A DNA stretch of 64,000 bases, from NCBI RefSeq assembly GCF_020382885.2, contig NC_058506.1, positions 12,874,318-12,938,317 on the forward strand. The letters run 5' to 3'. The position numbers and the translations under genes were made by a program. This document shows, one piece after another, positions 1 through 11,720 of this stretch (the stretch's first letter is position 1; every line of letters begins with the position of its first letter). The DNA is from Scatophagus argus. Lineage: Eukaryota > Chordata > Actinopteri > Scatophagidae. The notes beneath the pieces are model-generated. The model saw only the letters and a program-made list of their open reading frames with translations, was not told the origin of the DNA and did no database searches.

Positions 1-3000
1 AATACAAATGAATACCTGTAGAAATGGTTCCCTGAGTACAATATGTATAAGTCTTCATGCTTTTGCCACATAATGCAGTTATTTTCTTCACGGGCTGACC
101 TGGTGGTTTGTTACATATGTCACACCAAGTTGAATGTAGGCTGCAGGTCACAGGACTGAACTCAGATGACCGGAGGCATTTACTCTCATGTCAGTAGTGA
201 AGGTGGTATTCTGATCCTTTAAATAAGTAAAAGTACCAATATGCCACACATGTACATACATACAAGTAAGAGTCATTACACTGAAGATATTACTTAATGT
301 ATAAGTAAACATGTGTAAGTGTCAGGAAATGTTCTTAAAGTATCAAAATAATCCCCCCATCTCTGTTCTGGTGTTGTGTATTTATACCATTGAAACTGAT
401 GCATTAATGTGTAAACTGCATTTTACTGTTATAGCTGGGCAAGGTGAAGTTAATTTTTTAACAATATTATATAAGGTTATAACTAATGATTGTTTTTGTT
501 ATGGATAAAATTGAGAATTGTTCTTTCATCCAGCTATTGATTCAGTTTACGGTAACTTCAGATAAAGCAGGAAATTCTCATATTTTGAAGCTGGAACCTT
601 GAAATTTCTGAAATTGTTGAATGGAATATAAACATTATTCAGAATTACTTAGCAAAATAGCTACAAATGACACACATATACAACAAATTAGTTACGTGAT
701 CATTTTGCTAATAGTTTTGTACATAAGTAGGTTTTAATACTGTTGGGTGGTAAATCTTCTGCAATGCATCATATTTTAAAGGCTCTATATATTACAAAGG
801 ACATTTATGTCATGAAATAAATAATCACTTTAGTTTGACTGAAAGAGGATCATCAATAAGTCACTGATTATTATGGAAAATGTTTCTTATAAAGCAAGGT
901 ATTAAGCCAGAGACTGCACAGTAATAATCACCGCATACACGCAGCTGAGCCAATCATGTTGTTTCACCTCCTTTTTATTGCAGCAAATAGCTAATCAAAA
1001 CCAAACTGATCAGCAAAGTGAACATTTCAACATGTTACATAAAATGACACAAATCCTCGTTGGGAAAATGTATTTGTTGCTTACTTTGAGTTTTAGTGTG
1101 GCCCAAATCCTATCTGCTAACATGGAGGGAAATTGAGTTGTGACCTGTACTGGATCCAACCAACAGGAGGCGATCAACATGCCTTGGCTTCACTTTTGGG
1201 AAGGTCTTGTGTCATCCAGCTTTATACACAGTCAATTACATTTCTCAACAAATTTGACCTTAATTAGTGTTGTTTGGTTTTGATCTTTCTTCTACGTCTG
1301 CAGCAAAGGAACCTGAAAATGGATAAAGTAGAAATCAGCAGTACAGTCACCGCAGTCAGTAATACCAGAAGTACATCTAAACAGTAGTACGAGTACCAGG
1401 GCATCTTATATGACTCTGTACGCAGATGCGGAGCACCTTTGTGACGCATTACATATTCCACCCAGAAGATACCCTGATCCATGGGTGCCATTGGCTGATC
1501 TCTGTGCAAACGTGACAGTCTTTGCATGTTCTCTCTGTAGCTGTCTTGATGGAGTACATCTTTGATACCTTGCTCAAAACTGTGGCTATTAACATCACCC
1601 AGCTGAATGATCTTCCCAGCTCCTCTCTCCTGCAGACGGAGAAGGTTGTCATACTGGTCAAAGAACAAGGGTATTCCGAGCACAGGGACCCCGTGGTAAA
1701 TGGCCTCTTGGACTCCATTGGTTCCACCATGAGCTACAAAGACTTTGGTCTGTGGGTGGCCCAGGAGGTCCTTCTGTGGCATCCAGTCCACTATCAGGGT
1801 GTTGTTGCCCAAAGTAGATGGACGTTCCCCTTTGTGCCTCCATATCACCTGAGTAGAATATGAAAAGAATCATGAAGACTTTGTTGTATACCTGTACACC
1901 ACCAGATATATAATATCTAAATAAATTATGAAACGTTGCTACCAACAACTACCACACAGCTGTAAATTATGTAAAACTAACACTGATGAACATATAAGAT
2001 AGATGCATTGCTATTTGAATAGCTCTGAAAATCTCTATGTCAAACAAGTAATTGGCAACTGGTGGTTTATGTCACTGCAAAAGTGAATCAATGAGCAGGT
2101 GTTACCTTCTGAGGCAACTTAGCAAAGACGCTGGCAATTTCATCTGCAATCTCTATCGGTAGAGCATTAACCAAAGTTCCCAAGGTCATGATGATCACTC
2201 CGTGGTCCCCAGAACTCTGTACAAACTCCTCCAGGTCTGCTGGCAGAGGTTGTGCTGGTTTGCACTGGAACCCTCCTATGTAGATGACATTTGGCATTGT
2301 GGGCCGCGGGAAATCAAACACAAAATCTGACCTGAACAGCCAAATGTCGGCTTCCTGAAGAAGAGAGATGATGTCACATCCACCCTCAATATATTTGTCA
2401 CAGAGGACATAATAGCTTGGTCCAACTATGAATTGCTGCTGGAACACTATGATGCTGTAGAAAAACATGTTCTTGATCCTCTGGATGAAATCCATTTTGT
2501 CCGTCAAGCCTGATCCTGGCACTGGGATGTAAGAGAGTGGTGAGGGAGCTATCACAAAGTGGCCGTCTCCACTGGTGATCCAGCGAACATTGAGCACCAA
2601 GGGCAGTTTCAGATACTTGGCAAGTATTACCCCTTGAGCAATGGCAGGGTCAGTGAGAACAAGATCATATTTGGAATCCATTAAGCTTTTTATCATCTTT
2701 TCATCCTCCAATATTTGAACAAGGGCATCAGACCACATTGCATGGACCTCAAAAATCATTGAAAGGAAATTCTTGATGAGTTTGATGAAAGTAAGTGCTG
2801 AAGCCCCTTCTCTCTGTGCCTGGAAAATTCATTGAAAAATTGGGGTGAAAAAGTGATTATCTTGATATGTGTATGACGAAATGTCCCACATGAGGTCTGG
2901 ACATAATCCAGAATTACTTACTTTTATTTGATCCTGCAAGAATACATCAAGAAAGCTCTCTATACTCTGTTCCATTTCAAGGTTAATAGATGTGTAGAGA

Positions 3001-3283
3001 GGAGACTTTTCTGGGATGTACCAGCTGTTGACAGCCCTGATCACAGTGATGTTGTGTCCCTTGGCATGAAGTTCTTCCAGGAGGATCTTCATATTGATCC
3101 AGTGGCTGCCATCGACTGGGAAAACCAGAATGTTTCCTCCATCGCAAGGTGGTGTGATGGAAATCAGAGATACACTGAGGAACGCAAATATTCCACACAC
3201 ATGATACAGTGGAGTAGTTCCTAAAATATATCAGAGAGATGATAAAATGAGAGCCCTCATTTTCAGCACATTATTAGGAAGAA
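1..3283. repeat. Segmental duplication unit 1 (UGT gene plus 3' flank)
   Basis: This tract aligns base for base with 3902-7184 at a constant offset of 3901, with only scattered substitutions and no net indel. It carries the 3' flank and exons 2-4 of the first UGT gene. Homology continues past 3283 into intron 1 and the upstream region, but at visibly lower similarity. The window begins inside the unit, so its true left edge is unknown. Confidence 0.92.
974..979 (-). terminator. Poly(A) signal of the first UGT gene
   Basis: AATAAA on the minus strand, about 285 bases past the stop codon at 1264. It is conserved at the same place in the second copy (4875-4880). This is the nearest canonical hexamer downstream of the gene. 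Confidence 0.6.
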
Positions 3284-3472
3284 ATGAGTTCAACACTTTA
3301 TGGTTTCTATCAGGTGAAAACAATGTGAAGAAATAGTTCTGGCTGTTTAAAAAAAAACACATATCTGCATCTTTTTGATACTTTAACCAGTAGGAAACGT
3401 TGTACACTGCTAAGAAAATACAACATGATACCAGCAACAGCATGATCGTGTTCCTGAAATTTACTTACCCAT
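1264..3472 (-). CDS. UDP-glucuronosyltransferase, tandem copy 1 (UGT5-like)
   Basis: Type I ER membrane enzyme that transfers glucuronic acid from UDP-glucuronate to lipophilic acceptors. Coding exons are 3469-3472, 2922-3220, 2106-2819 and 1264-1848 (533 residues, normal UGT length). The start ATG is the last full codon of exon 1 (ATGG, then GTAAGT), so the protein begins MGTTPLYHVCG and not at an internal codon. A signal peptide covers about residues 1-26. His41 in DGSHW matches the catalytic base and Asp158 in LTDP its partner. A sequon (NIT) lies near residue 54. Exon 4 holds the donor-sugar signature at about 358-407 (VDWMPQ, HGGTNG, FFDQYDN). A membrane helix near the C-terminus is followed by a basic tail ending KTKQH, a KxKxx ER-retrieval signal. 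The MPWYSYY pre-helix region suggests the teleost UGT5 group (inference); UGT2-like is the alternative. No lesion was found. Confidence 0.93.
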
Positions 3473-3901
3473 TCTCAGGAGTGGCAACAGTAATCCCACT
3501 TTCCCACAGACTGTCAGCTCAACTAAACGATTCCTTACATATTTGAGTTCAAACTCCACTCTCAGAGGTGATTGCTCCTTTCACATGTAAATAACTCACA
3601 TCTGACACGTGTGTCTTATGACGCTTTGTCGCTGTCATTCATGTTATACAAAGAATAAACAAACTGATTATCTCTTCCTTGTCATTTCATCATAGAGTTT
3701 TACTCTCTCACTTTATAATGTTGTTAAACTATTAAGAGTATCCTGTGCAGCGCAGTTTTGTGAATGTTTCTCTCTGCCAAGCAAGAACAATACCTCGATT
3801 AGAAGGACCTGTGTCCTCTTTCACAAGATCAGTAGCATTGGTTATGCAATATTAATCTGCATGATTTAGTCCACTAAGTTTCATGCATATTGTGTTAAAA
3901 T

Positions 3902-6900
3902 AATACAAATGAATACCTGTAGAAAGGGTTCCCTGAGTACAATATGTATAAGTCTTCATGCTTTTGCCACATAATGCAGTTATTTTCTTCACGGGCTGAC
4001 CTGGTGGTTTGTTACATATGTCACACAAAGTTGAATGTGGGCTGCAGGTCACAGGACTGAACTCAGATGACCGGAGGCATTTACTCTCATGTCAGTAGTG
4101 AAGGTGGTATTCTGATCCTTTAAATAAGTAAAAGTACCAATATGCCACACATGTACATACATACAAGTAAGAGTCATTACACTGAAGAAATTACTTAATG
4201 TATAAGTAAACATGTGTAAGTGTCAGGAAATGTTCTTAAAGTATCAAAATAATCCCCCCATCTCTGTTATGGCGTTGTGTATTTATACCATTGAAACTGA
4301 TGCATTAATGTGTAAACTGCATTTTACTGTTATAGCTGGGCAAGGTGAAGTTAATTTTTTAACAATATTATATAAGGTTGTAACTAATGATTGTTTTTAT
4401 TATGGATTAAATTGAGAATTGTTCTTTCATCCAGCTATTGATTCAGTTTACCGTAACTTCAGATAAAGCAGGAAATTCTCATATTTTGAAGCTGGAACCT
4501 TGAAATTTCTGAAATTGTTGAATGGAATACAAACATTATTTAGAATTACTTAGCAAAATAGCTACAAATGACACACATATACAACAAATTAGTTACGTGA
4601 TCATTTTGCTAATAGTTTTGTACATAAGTAGGTTTTAATACTGTTGGGTGGTAAATCTTCTGCAATGCATCATATTTTAAAGGCTCTATATATTACAAAG
4701 GACATTTATGTCATGAAATAAATAATCACTTCAATGTGACTGAAAGAGGATGATCAATAAGGCACTGATTATTATGGAAAATGTTTCTTATAAAGCAAGG
4801 TATTAAGCCAGAGACTGCACAGTAATAATCACCGCATACACGCAGCTGAGCCAATCATGTTGTTTCCCCTCCTTTTTATTGCAGCAAATAACTAATCAAA
4901 ACCAAACTGATCAGCAAAGTGAACATTTCAACATGTTACATAAAATGACACAAATCCTCTTTGGGAAAATGTATTTGTTGCTTACTTTGAGTTTTAGTGT
5001 GACCCAAATCCTATCAGCTAACATGGAGGGAAATTGAGTTGTGACCTGTACTGGATCCAACCAACAGGAGGCGATCAACATGCCTTGGCTTCACTTTTGG
5101 GAAGGTCTTGTGTCATCCAGCTTTATACACAGTCAATTACATTTCTCAACAAATTTGACCTTAATTAGTGTTGTTTGGTTTTGATCTTTCTTCTACTTCT
5201 GCAGCAAAGGAACCTGAAAATGGCTAAAGTAGAAATCAGCAGTACAGTCACCGCAGTCAGTAATACCAGAAGTACATCTAAACAGTAGTACGAGTACCAG
5301 GGCATCTTATATGACTCTGTACGCAGATGCGGAGCACCTTTGTGACGCATTACATATTCCACCCAGAAGATACCCTGATCCATGGGTGCCATTGGCTGAT
5401 CTCTGTGCAAACGTGACAGTCTTTGCATGTTCTCTCTGTAGCTGTCTTGATGGAGTACATCTTTGATACCTTGCTCAAAACTGTGGCTATTAACATCACC
5501 CAGCTGAATGATCTTCCCAGCTCCTCTCTCCTGCAGACGGAGAAGGTTGTCATACTGGTCAAAGAACAAGGGTATTCCGAGCACAGGGACCCCGTGGTAA
5601 ATGGCCTCTTGGACTCCATTGGTTCCACCATGAGCTACAAAGACTTTGGTCTGTGGGTGGCCCAGGAGGTCCTTCTGTGGCATCCAGTCCACTATCAGGG
5701 TGTTGTTGCCCAAAGTAGATGGACGTTCCCCTTTGTGCCTCCATATCACCTGAGTAGAATATGAAAAGAATCATGAAGACTTTGTTGTATACCTGTACAC
5801 CACCAGATATATAATATCTAAATAAATTATGAAACGTTGCTACCAACAACTACCACACAGCTGTAAATTATGTAATACTAATACTGATGAACATATAAGA
5901 CAGATGCATTGCTATTTGAATAGCTCTGAAAATCTCTATGTCAAACAAGTAATTGGCAACTGGTGGTTTATGTCACTGCAAAAGTGCATCAGGGAGCAGG
6001 TGTTACCTTCTGAGGCAACTTAGCAAAGACGCTGGCAATTTCATCTGCAATCTCTATCGGTAGAGCATTAACCAAAGTTCCCAAGGTCATGATGATCACT
6101 CCGTGGTCCCCAGAACTCTGTACAAACTCCTCCAGGTCTGCTGGCAGAGGTTGTGCTGGTTTGCACTGGAACCCTCCTATGTAGATGACATTTGGCATTG
6201 TGGGCCGCGGGAAATCAAACACAAAATCTGACCTGAACAGCCAAATGTCGGCTTCCTGAAGAAGAGAGATGATGTCACATCCACCCTCAATATATTTGTC
6301 ACAGAGGACATCATAGCTTGGCCCAACCATGAATTGCTGCTGGAACACTATGATGCTGTAGAAAAACATATTCTTGATCCTCTGGATGAAATCCATTTTG
6401 TCCGTCAAGCCCGATCCTGGCACTGGGATGTAAGAGAGTGGTGAGGGAGCTATCACAAAGTGGCCGTCTCCACTGGTGATCCAGCGAACATTGAGCACCA
6501 AGGGCAGTTTCAGATACTTGGCTAGTATAATCCCTGGTGCCATGGCTGGGTCAGTGAGAACAAGATCATATTTGGAATCCATTAAGCTTTTTATCATCTT
6601 TTCATCCTCCAATATTTGAACAAGGGCATCAGACCACATTGCATGGGCCTCAAAAATCATTGAAAGGAAATTCTTGATGAGTTTGATGAAAGTAAGTGCT
6701 GAAGCCCCCTCTCTCTGTGCCTGGAAAAATCATTTAAAGATTCAGGTGAAAAAGTGATTATCTTGATATGTGAATGACTAAATGACCCACATGAGGTCTG
6801 GACATAATCCAGAATTACTTACTTTTATTTGATCCTGCAAGAATACATCAAGAAAGTTCTCCATACTCTGATCCATTTCAAGGTTAATAGATGTGTAGAG

Positions 6901-7184
6901 AGGAGACTTTTCTGGGATGTACCAGCTGTTGGTGGCCCTGATCACAGTGATGTTGTGTCCCTTGGCATGAAGTTCTTCCAGGAGGATCTTCATATTGATC
7001 CAGTGGCTGCCATCGACTGGGAAAACCAGAATGTTTCCTCCATCGCAAGGTGGTGTGATGGAAATCAGAGATACACTGAGGAACGCAAATATTCCACACA
7101 CATGATACATTGGAGTAGTTCCTAAAATATATCAGAGAGATGATAAAATGAGAGCCCTCATTTTCAGCACATCATCAATGAGAA
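3902..7184. repeat. Segmental duplication unit 2 (UGT gene plus 3' flank)
   Basis: Near-identical partner of 1-3283, offset 3901. Exons 2, 3 and 4 and the introns between them keep exactly the same spacing. Similarity drops beyond about 7184, where the two units carry different intron 1 sequence. Confidence 0.92.
4875..4880 (-). terminator. Poly(A) signal of the second UGT gene
   Basis: AATAAA on the minus strand, at the same distance from the stop codon as the signal in copy 1. Confidence 0.6.
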
Positions 7185-7597
7185 ATGACATGTTCATGGA
7201 TTGTATCAGGTGAAATAATGTGAAGAAAGAGTTGGCAAAACAAATGTGTCTGTTTACATTTCCCTGGAAATATATAAATGTATATTTATGCGTGTGTGTG
7301 TGTGTGTAAATATCTGATGTTTTATATTTTATTTCATATTTTATTTTATATTTTTTTTTCTATTTGTTACTGTCTTTTCATTTTCATTTTCTTGGTTGGG
7401 AAAATTGCAAATTGCAATGTCTGTAAGAAAGAGGAATTTTCCTTTGGGGATAAATCATTCTGATTCTGATTCTGGTGTTTGTATTTCTTTTTATACTTTA
7501 ACCAGTAGGAAGTTTTACACACTGACACAAAAAACAGCGAAATAGTGTGATACCTTCAACAGCATGATCGTGTTGAAAATGAAATTTACTTACCCAT
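5165..7597 (-). CDS. UDP-glucuronosyltransferase, tandem copy 2 (UGT5-like)
   Basis: Paralogue of the gene at 1264-3472, with the same four-exon structure: 7594-7597, 6823-7121, 6007-6720 and 5165-5749, 533 residues. The start is again ATG at the end of exon 1, giving MGTTPMYHVCG. An in-frame ATG also begins in exon 2 (7110), which copy 1 lacks. Signal peptide, His41, Asp158, donor-binding signature, membrane helix and KTKQH tail are all kept. I count 13 residue differences from copy 1: five in exon 2, six in exon 3 and two in exon 4. Most therefore fall in the N-terminal acceptor-binding half. The four-Arg run before the tail is reduced to RSRR. Intron 1 is longer than in copy 1 because of a repeat insertion near 7190-7480. 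Assignment to UGT5 is an inference; membership of the UGT family is certain. Confidence 0.93.
7270..7476 (+). mobile_element. LINE-like 3' tail with TG repeat, in UGT copy 2 intron 1
   Basis: A TG-rich and T-rich stretch ends in a segment reading GGAATTTTCCTTTGGGGATA followed by a TCTGAT-type tandem tail. This is a typical 3' end of 5'-truncated fish LINE copies. It is missing from the same intron in copy 1, so it inserted after the two 5' regions separated, or was lost from copy 1. The family is not assigned. Confidence 0.5.
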
Positions 7598-8017
7598 TCT
7601 CAGGAGTGGCAACAGTAATCCTATTTGCCCACAGACTGACGGGTCATCAAAATGATTTCTTACATATTTGAGTTTAAACTCCGGTCTCAGAGACGATTGG
7701 TCCTTTTACAGGTAAATAAGTCACGTGTGACACGTCTGTGTCTCATGAAGCTTCATCGCTTTCATTAATGTTTTACAAATAATAAACAAACTGATTATCT
7801 CTTCAGTATCATGTCATCATATCGACTTACTACCTCATTTTGTAATGTACTGCTAACAATATCCGTAACAGTGCAACACAGTTTTATGAATATGTTTCTC
7901 TCTGCCAAGCAAGAACAATGCCTCAATTAGAAGGACCTGTGTCCTCTTTCACAAGATCAGTAGCATTGGTTATGTAATATTAAGTTAGTCCACCATGTTT
8001 CATGCATCTCCTGTTAA

Positions 8018-9220
8018 AATAAATCAAATGAATATCTGTAGAGTTAAAGTAAAGTAGTAAAGGTTTCATGTTTTTGGCACATAATGCAGTTATTTCCTTC
8101 AGGTTGCTGACCAGAGGCTTGTTTACTACAAATGTCATGGTTAGTTCAATGTGGGCTGCAGGTCACAGACATGAACTCAGTTGACCAGAGACGTGTACTT
8201 TCATATCAGTAGTGGAGGTGGTATTCAGATCCTTTAAATAAGTAAAATATGAATAAGACATATTCATGCAAGTATACAAGTAACACTGGAAATATTACTT
8301 CATGTATCAGTAAAAGTATGTATGTATCAGGAAAGGTTCTTAAAGTATCAAAAGCACTTCCCTCGGTCTCTGTTAAAGTGTAACATATTTATATCATTGA
8401 TACCTTTACTTTAATGTGTAAACTGCATTTTGCATTTATCGTTGGTAACAAACTTTAACAAACTTTTATAGAGATGCAACTAATAGTTATGGATTAAACT
8501 GACAGTTGTTCTTTTATCAAACTATTGATTCAGTTTATGATAATTTCATGCAAAGCAGGAAATCCTCATATTTGAAAGCTGGAACCATGAAATGGTTGAT
8601 ATTTTTGAAAGGAAAATAACTTAAACATTATTTAAAATTATTCATTTATTCATTCATTTTCTATACTGCTTTAATACCCCGCAGGGGGACAGAAGTCTAT
8701 CCCAGCTGACTACAGGCGAGAGGCGGGGTACAACCTGGACTTGTCGCCAGCCAATCGCAGGGCCGACACACAGACTACCACACATTCTCATACTCACACC
8801 TAGGGACAATGTTGAGTAGCCAATTAACCTAAGGTGCACCCAAGTAGGTACAGGGAAAATTATTCATCAAAATGTGGCTGAATGAATCCACTGTAAACGC
8901 TGAACTGCAGCTTTTGCTTTTGTGCTTCTGATGTGCTGTTTTCATTCATGTAGACAAGGAAACCTCCTTTTAGAGGCTGTGACACTGTATATATGCCTAC
9001 ACTGTACATGCCTGTTGAAAATGAATACTCAAGTGAGGAGGAAGCACATCTCAAGCTGTTGATGATTAAAGTACACGGACTAGTTGATACATCATGCAAA
9101 CTGCAGTAGGCTTAGCTTTATTTTCACTGTGATGAACTCAGAATCACTTCAGTTAGAATGGAAGGGGAAAGACCAATAAGTAAGATTATTATAAAAAATG
9201 TTTCTTATACACCAAGGTAT
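8018..9220. repeat. Third UGT-unit 3' flank without a UGT gene
   Basis: Resembles 1-915 and 3902-4816 at clearly lower similarity. Shared landmarks in the same order are AAATGAATA-TCTGTAG, CATAATGCAGTTATT, GGCTGCAGGTCACA, ATTCAGATCCTTTAAATAAG, AAAGCAGGAAAT and AATGTTTCTTATA. Homology stops near 9220, before the position where exon 4 would be expected. No UGT exon follows in the next 10 kb. A LINE fragment (8646-8855) interrupts it. Confidence 0.75.
8646..8855 (-). mobile_element. 5'-truncated L2-like LINE fragment with 12-bp target-site duplication
   Basis: On the minus strand this is the fish LINE 3' end with GGTTAATTGG, CTGGCGACAAGTCCAGG, CCCCGCCTCTCGCC and CAGCTGGGATAG, ending in a tandem GAATGAATAAAT tail. 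AAAATTATTCAT occurs directly before it (8634-8645) and directly after it (8856-8867), a 12-bp target-site duplication showing insertion by target-primed reverse transcription. It contains no reverse transcriptase. Confidence 0.82.
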
Positions 9221-11384
9221 TTGACCAGAAGTGAGTTTCAAAGAGTTTCAATGAGGGAACATTTAATTGAGAAGCATCTGGTGTCAGTTTGGTTAAAAAT
9301 CCATCGCTTTCTACACGGAAAAACAGTAAATAAATAGCCTTAGATTTTCTTAGATTATCACGCCATAAAGCATTACTTGAGCTGATTGAAAAAGTCGTTT
9401 ATTGGGCCCAGAGAAACTCCTGCATAGGATGTTTAAACGTGAACATACATGCAGACCAATCCACGACTCTGTCATTACAAATAACATGCTTTGTAACAAT
9501 AAAAATGATAGCTCGGAATCATATTGTGTACACTGATGTTTAACTTACCTCCTAGGGCACTGAGTAGGCCTAGACATTACAGGAAACTGCGCCCCATCAG
9601 CATTTATAGTTTTTGTTCCTTATTTTTCCAGGTGTTTCCTTTATTTTGCTAGCTGATTTTCTCCCCAGCTATATCAAGAAAGGCAAGCACACCCTATACA
9701 TCAGACCATAATCTGTCACACAGCAGGTCTGATAGACTTTTCTCATCAGTTGTTAAATAATTTGCATAAAGTAACTACTTCAAAATGATTAACATTGGAA
9801 TGTAAACAATCAAAATAGCGTTAAAGCACAAACTCACTCAGCCATGCCTGTAGCAGTATGCCATGTCATACATGTTATATAACAGCTTAAGTCAGAATGA
9901 ATAAAAGTTGCCATTATGGTATCAGATGGGAATTTTTTTGTTGTTACAGTCTGCACAAGCCATTTTCATTTGTCAGCGGGACTCTGGACAGGATAATGAC
10001 CATGTGGAAACCCAGGGATGTCTGAGTCATGCATCTGTGAGAGGTCTCTGCGGCACCACACATGATGAATGAGAATCAGCTTCAAACCGCTCAGAGCATT
10101 CAGATTATACGAGCAGATGGACAAATGAATGAGGAGAAGTTTCTCGCCTGCAGGTTGTTTATTCATTGACTCGGTCACCTCGATTCTGAAAACTGAAAAA
10201 AACTGAAAAAAAAAAATCAAAATGACAAACTGTTGTCGTTTGTGTTTTTCTGAGTGAGCACAACATTGGAAAATCACTTTAAAGAGCCCTTTATGGACAC
10301 ATCAATCTAGTCAGACAAGTGGAACCTCAGTGTCACCTCTGTTGAACAAGCTCTCACACATTCCTCCATTCACTTTTTTTTCCACTTCCAGATGGAGAGG
10401 GAGCAGGTATACACTTGCCAAATGACTCTCCCATTATGGTGACATTCGGTGTGTGTGTGTGTGTGTTTGGAGTAGAGCCGTTAAAGTTTCCCTGGGGTGG
10501 AGATGATGATGATGATGATGATCTCAGTGTGTTATGGCAGGATCCTACAGCTGACAGATGAAAACCTTAAAAAACAAACACAAATGCAAGATACACCCTG
10601 ATGTCTCTCATGTGCCAACCTGTTCGAAAAACATACTGCACGTCCTACTACAGGCAGTCTCAGGGTCTTAGTGATGGATAGTTTCACAGGAAAGATGTCA
10701 AATTCTTTGTCTGTTGTGAACAAAAACTCTCTTCAGGAGGTGGGCTTGACATTGGTTACTCTTACAAGAGGCCTTAGTTTGTTTGTCATATGTACCCATA
10801 CAAATACACATGCAAGCAAGGTGACCTTTAATTTTCCCAGCTTCCTATACACAGGCTGAATTAAAGGACAGATATGCTCTTGGAGACAAAACATAAGACT
10901 GATTACAGGCTTGGTCATAACCAAATGTCTTTGATTGTTTTAGGTGCTTATTTCAGTTACATCTTGCCGGTCAACTTAGATGAAGTCACATGAGATCACC
11001 CCTGTTCACCATAATATCACAATGAGATCTGTCGCTGTATACATAAAAGGACAATTTAGATTAAGTTCATATCAAAATGAAAAATTGGTCCATTTAAGGG
11101 AGTTGAGGGTGCAAGAAATGTATCTTTCAAAAACATTGGCAATAGAAAGCTGAGTTGTCAGAAATCAATTTCAGGGGACAACACACAGCACAACAGGCAA
11201 ATGTAGACATTGTGGACATTATTAGGTAAGTTTGATCATCATTTAAAAGTTTTTTTCTACAGGCACTGCCAGCAAGGGATTCCCAAACAGTTCATTCTCA
11301 CAGCTACTACATAATGATAACTTGGAGAAAAAACAAATAAGCACAACTAAATGGTCACATGATGGCTGATTCTAGTGTGCACTC

Positions 11385-11720
11385 TCCATGAAGTCACCCA
11401 TTGACACAGTATGTAGACTACTATTTGGAAGCCCTGAGTTTGGTTATATATGCCTATATACTAATTTCATGAGGCAGAAGTGGCCATATTTGGTTGAGAT
11501 GATGGAGCTGGGAAGGATACGGAATGCTATGCCACTCTCTGATTGGCTCTGGCTGAGATCTAGCAGACACCATGGTAGCTTATTGGTCACAATCACAAGG
11601 TGTAGCCATGCCTTACAGCATGCCCTATTACTATCTTCTATCTACTTTACTATAAATGGGACTGTAATTTTCAAAATGCACATGGTGTTGTGTTGAAGAG
11701 GACTTGAAAGCAAATAAAAA
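11385..11720 (+). repeat. Interspersed teleost repeat (copy A)
   Basis: Contains AAGTCACCCATTGACA, GGAAGCCCTGAGTTTGG and AGAAGTGGCCATATTTGG. The same ordered words occur, slightly changed, at 44120-44236, so the two are copies of one dispersed element. The 102-codon open frame inside is a by-product of the repeat, not a gene. Transposon class not determined. Confidence 0.55.

Noticed and set aside
1522-1863. 113-codon plus-strand frame, repeated identically at 5423-5764
   Set aside because: It lies antisense to UGT exon 4. It is repeated only because the whole unit is duplicated, and it does not read as a known protein.
3200-3220. Copy 1 UGT as a pseudogene lacking an ATG in exon 2
   Set aside because: Exon 1 (3469-3472) supplies the ATG in frame through a good GTAAGT donor and TTTTAG acceptor. 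The reading frame is complete.
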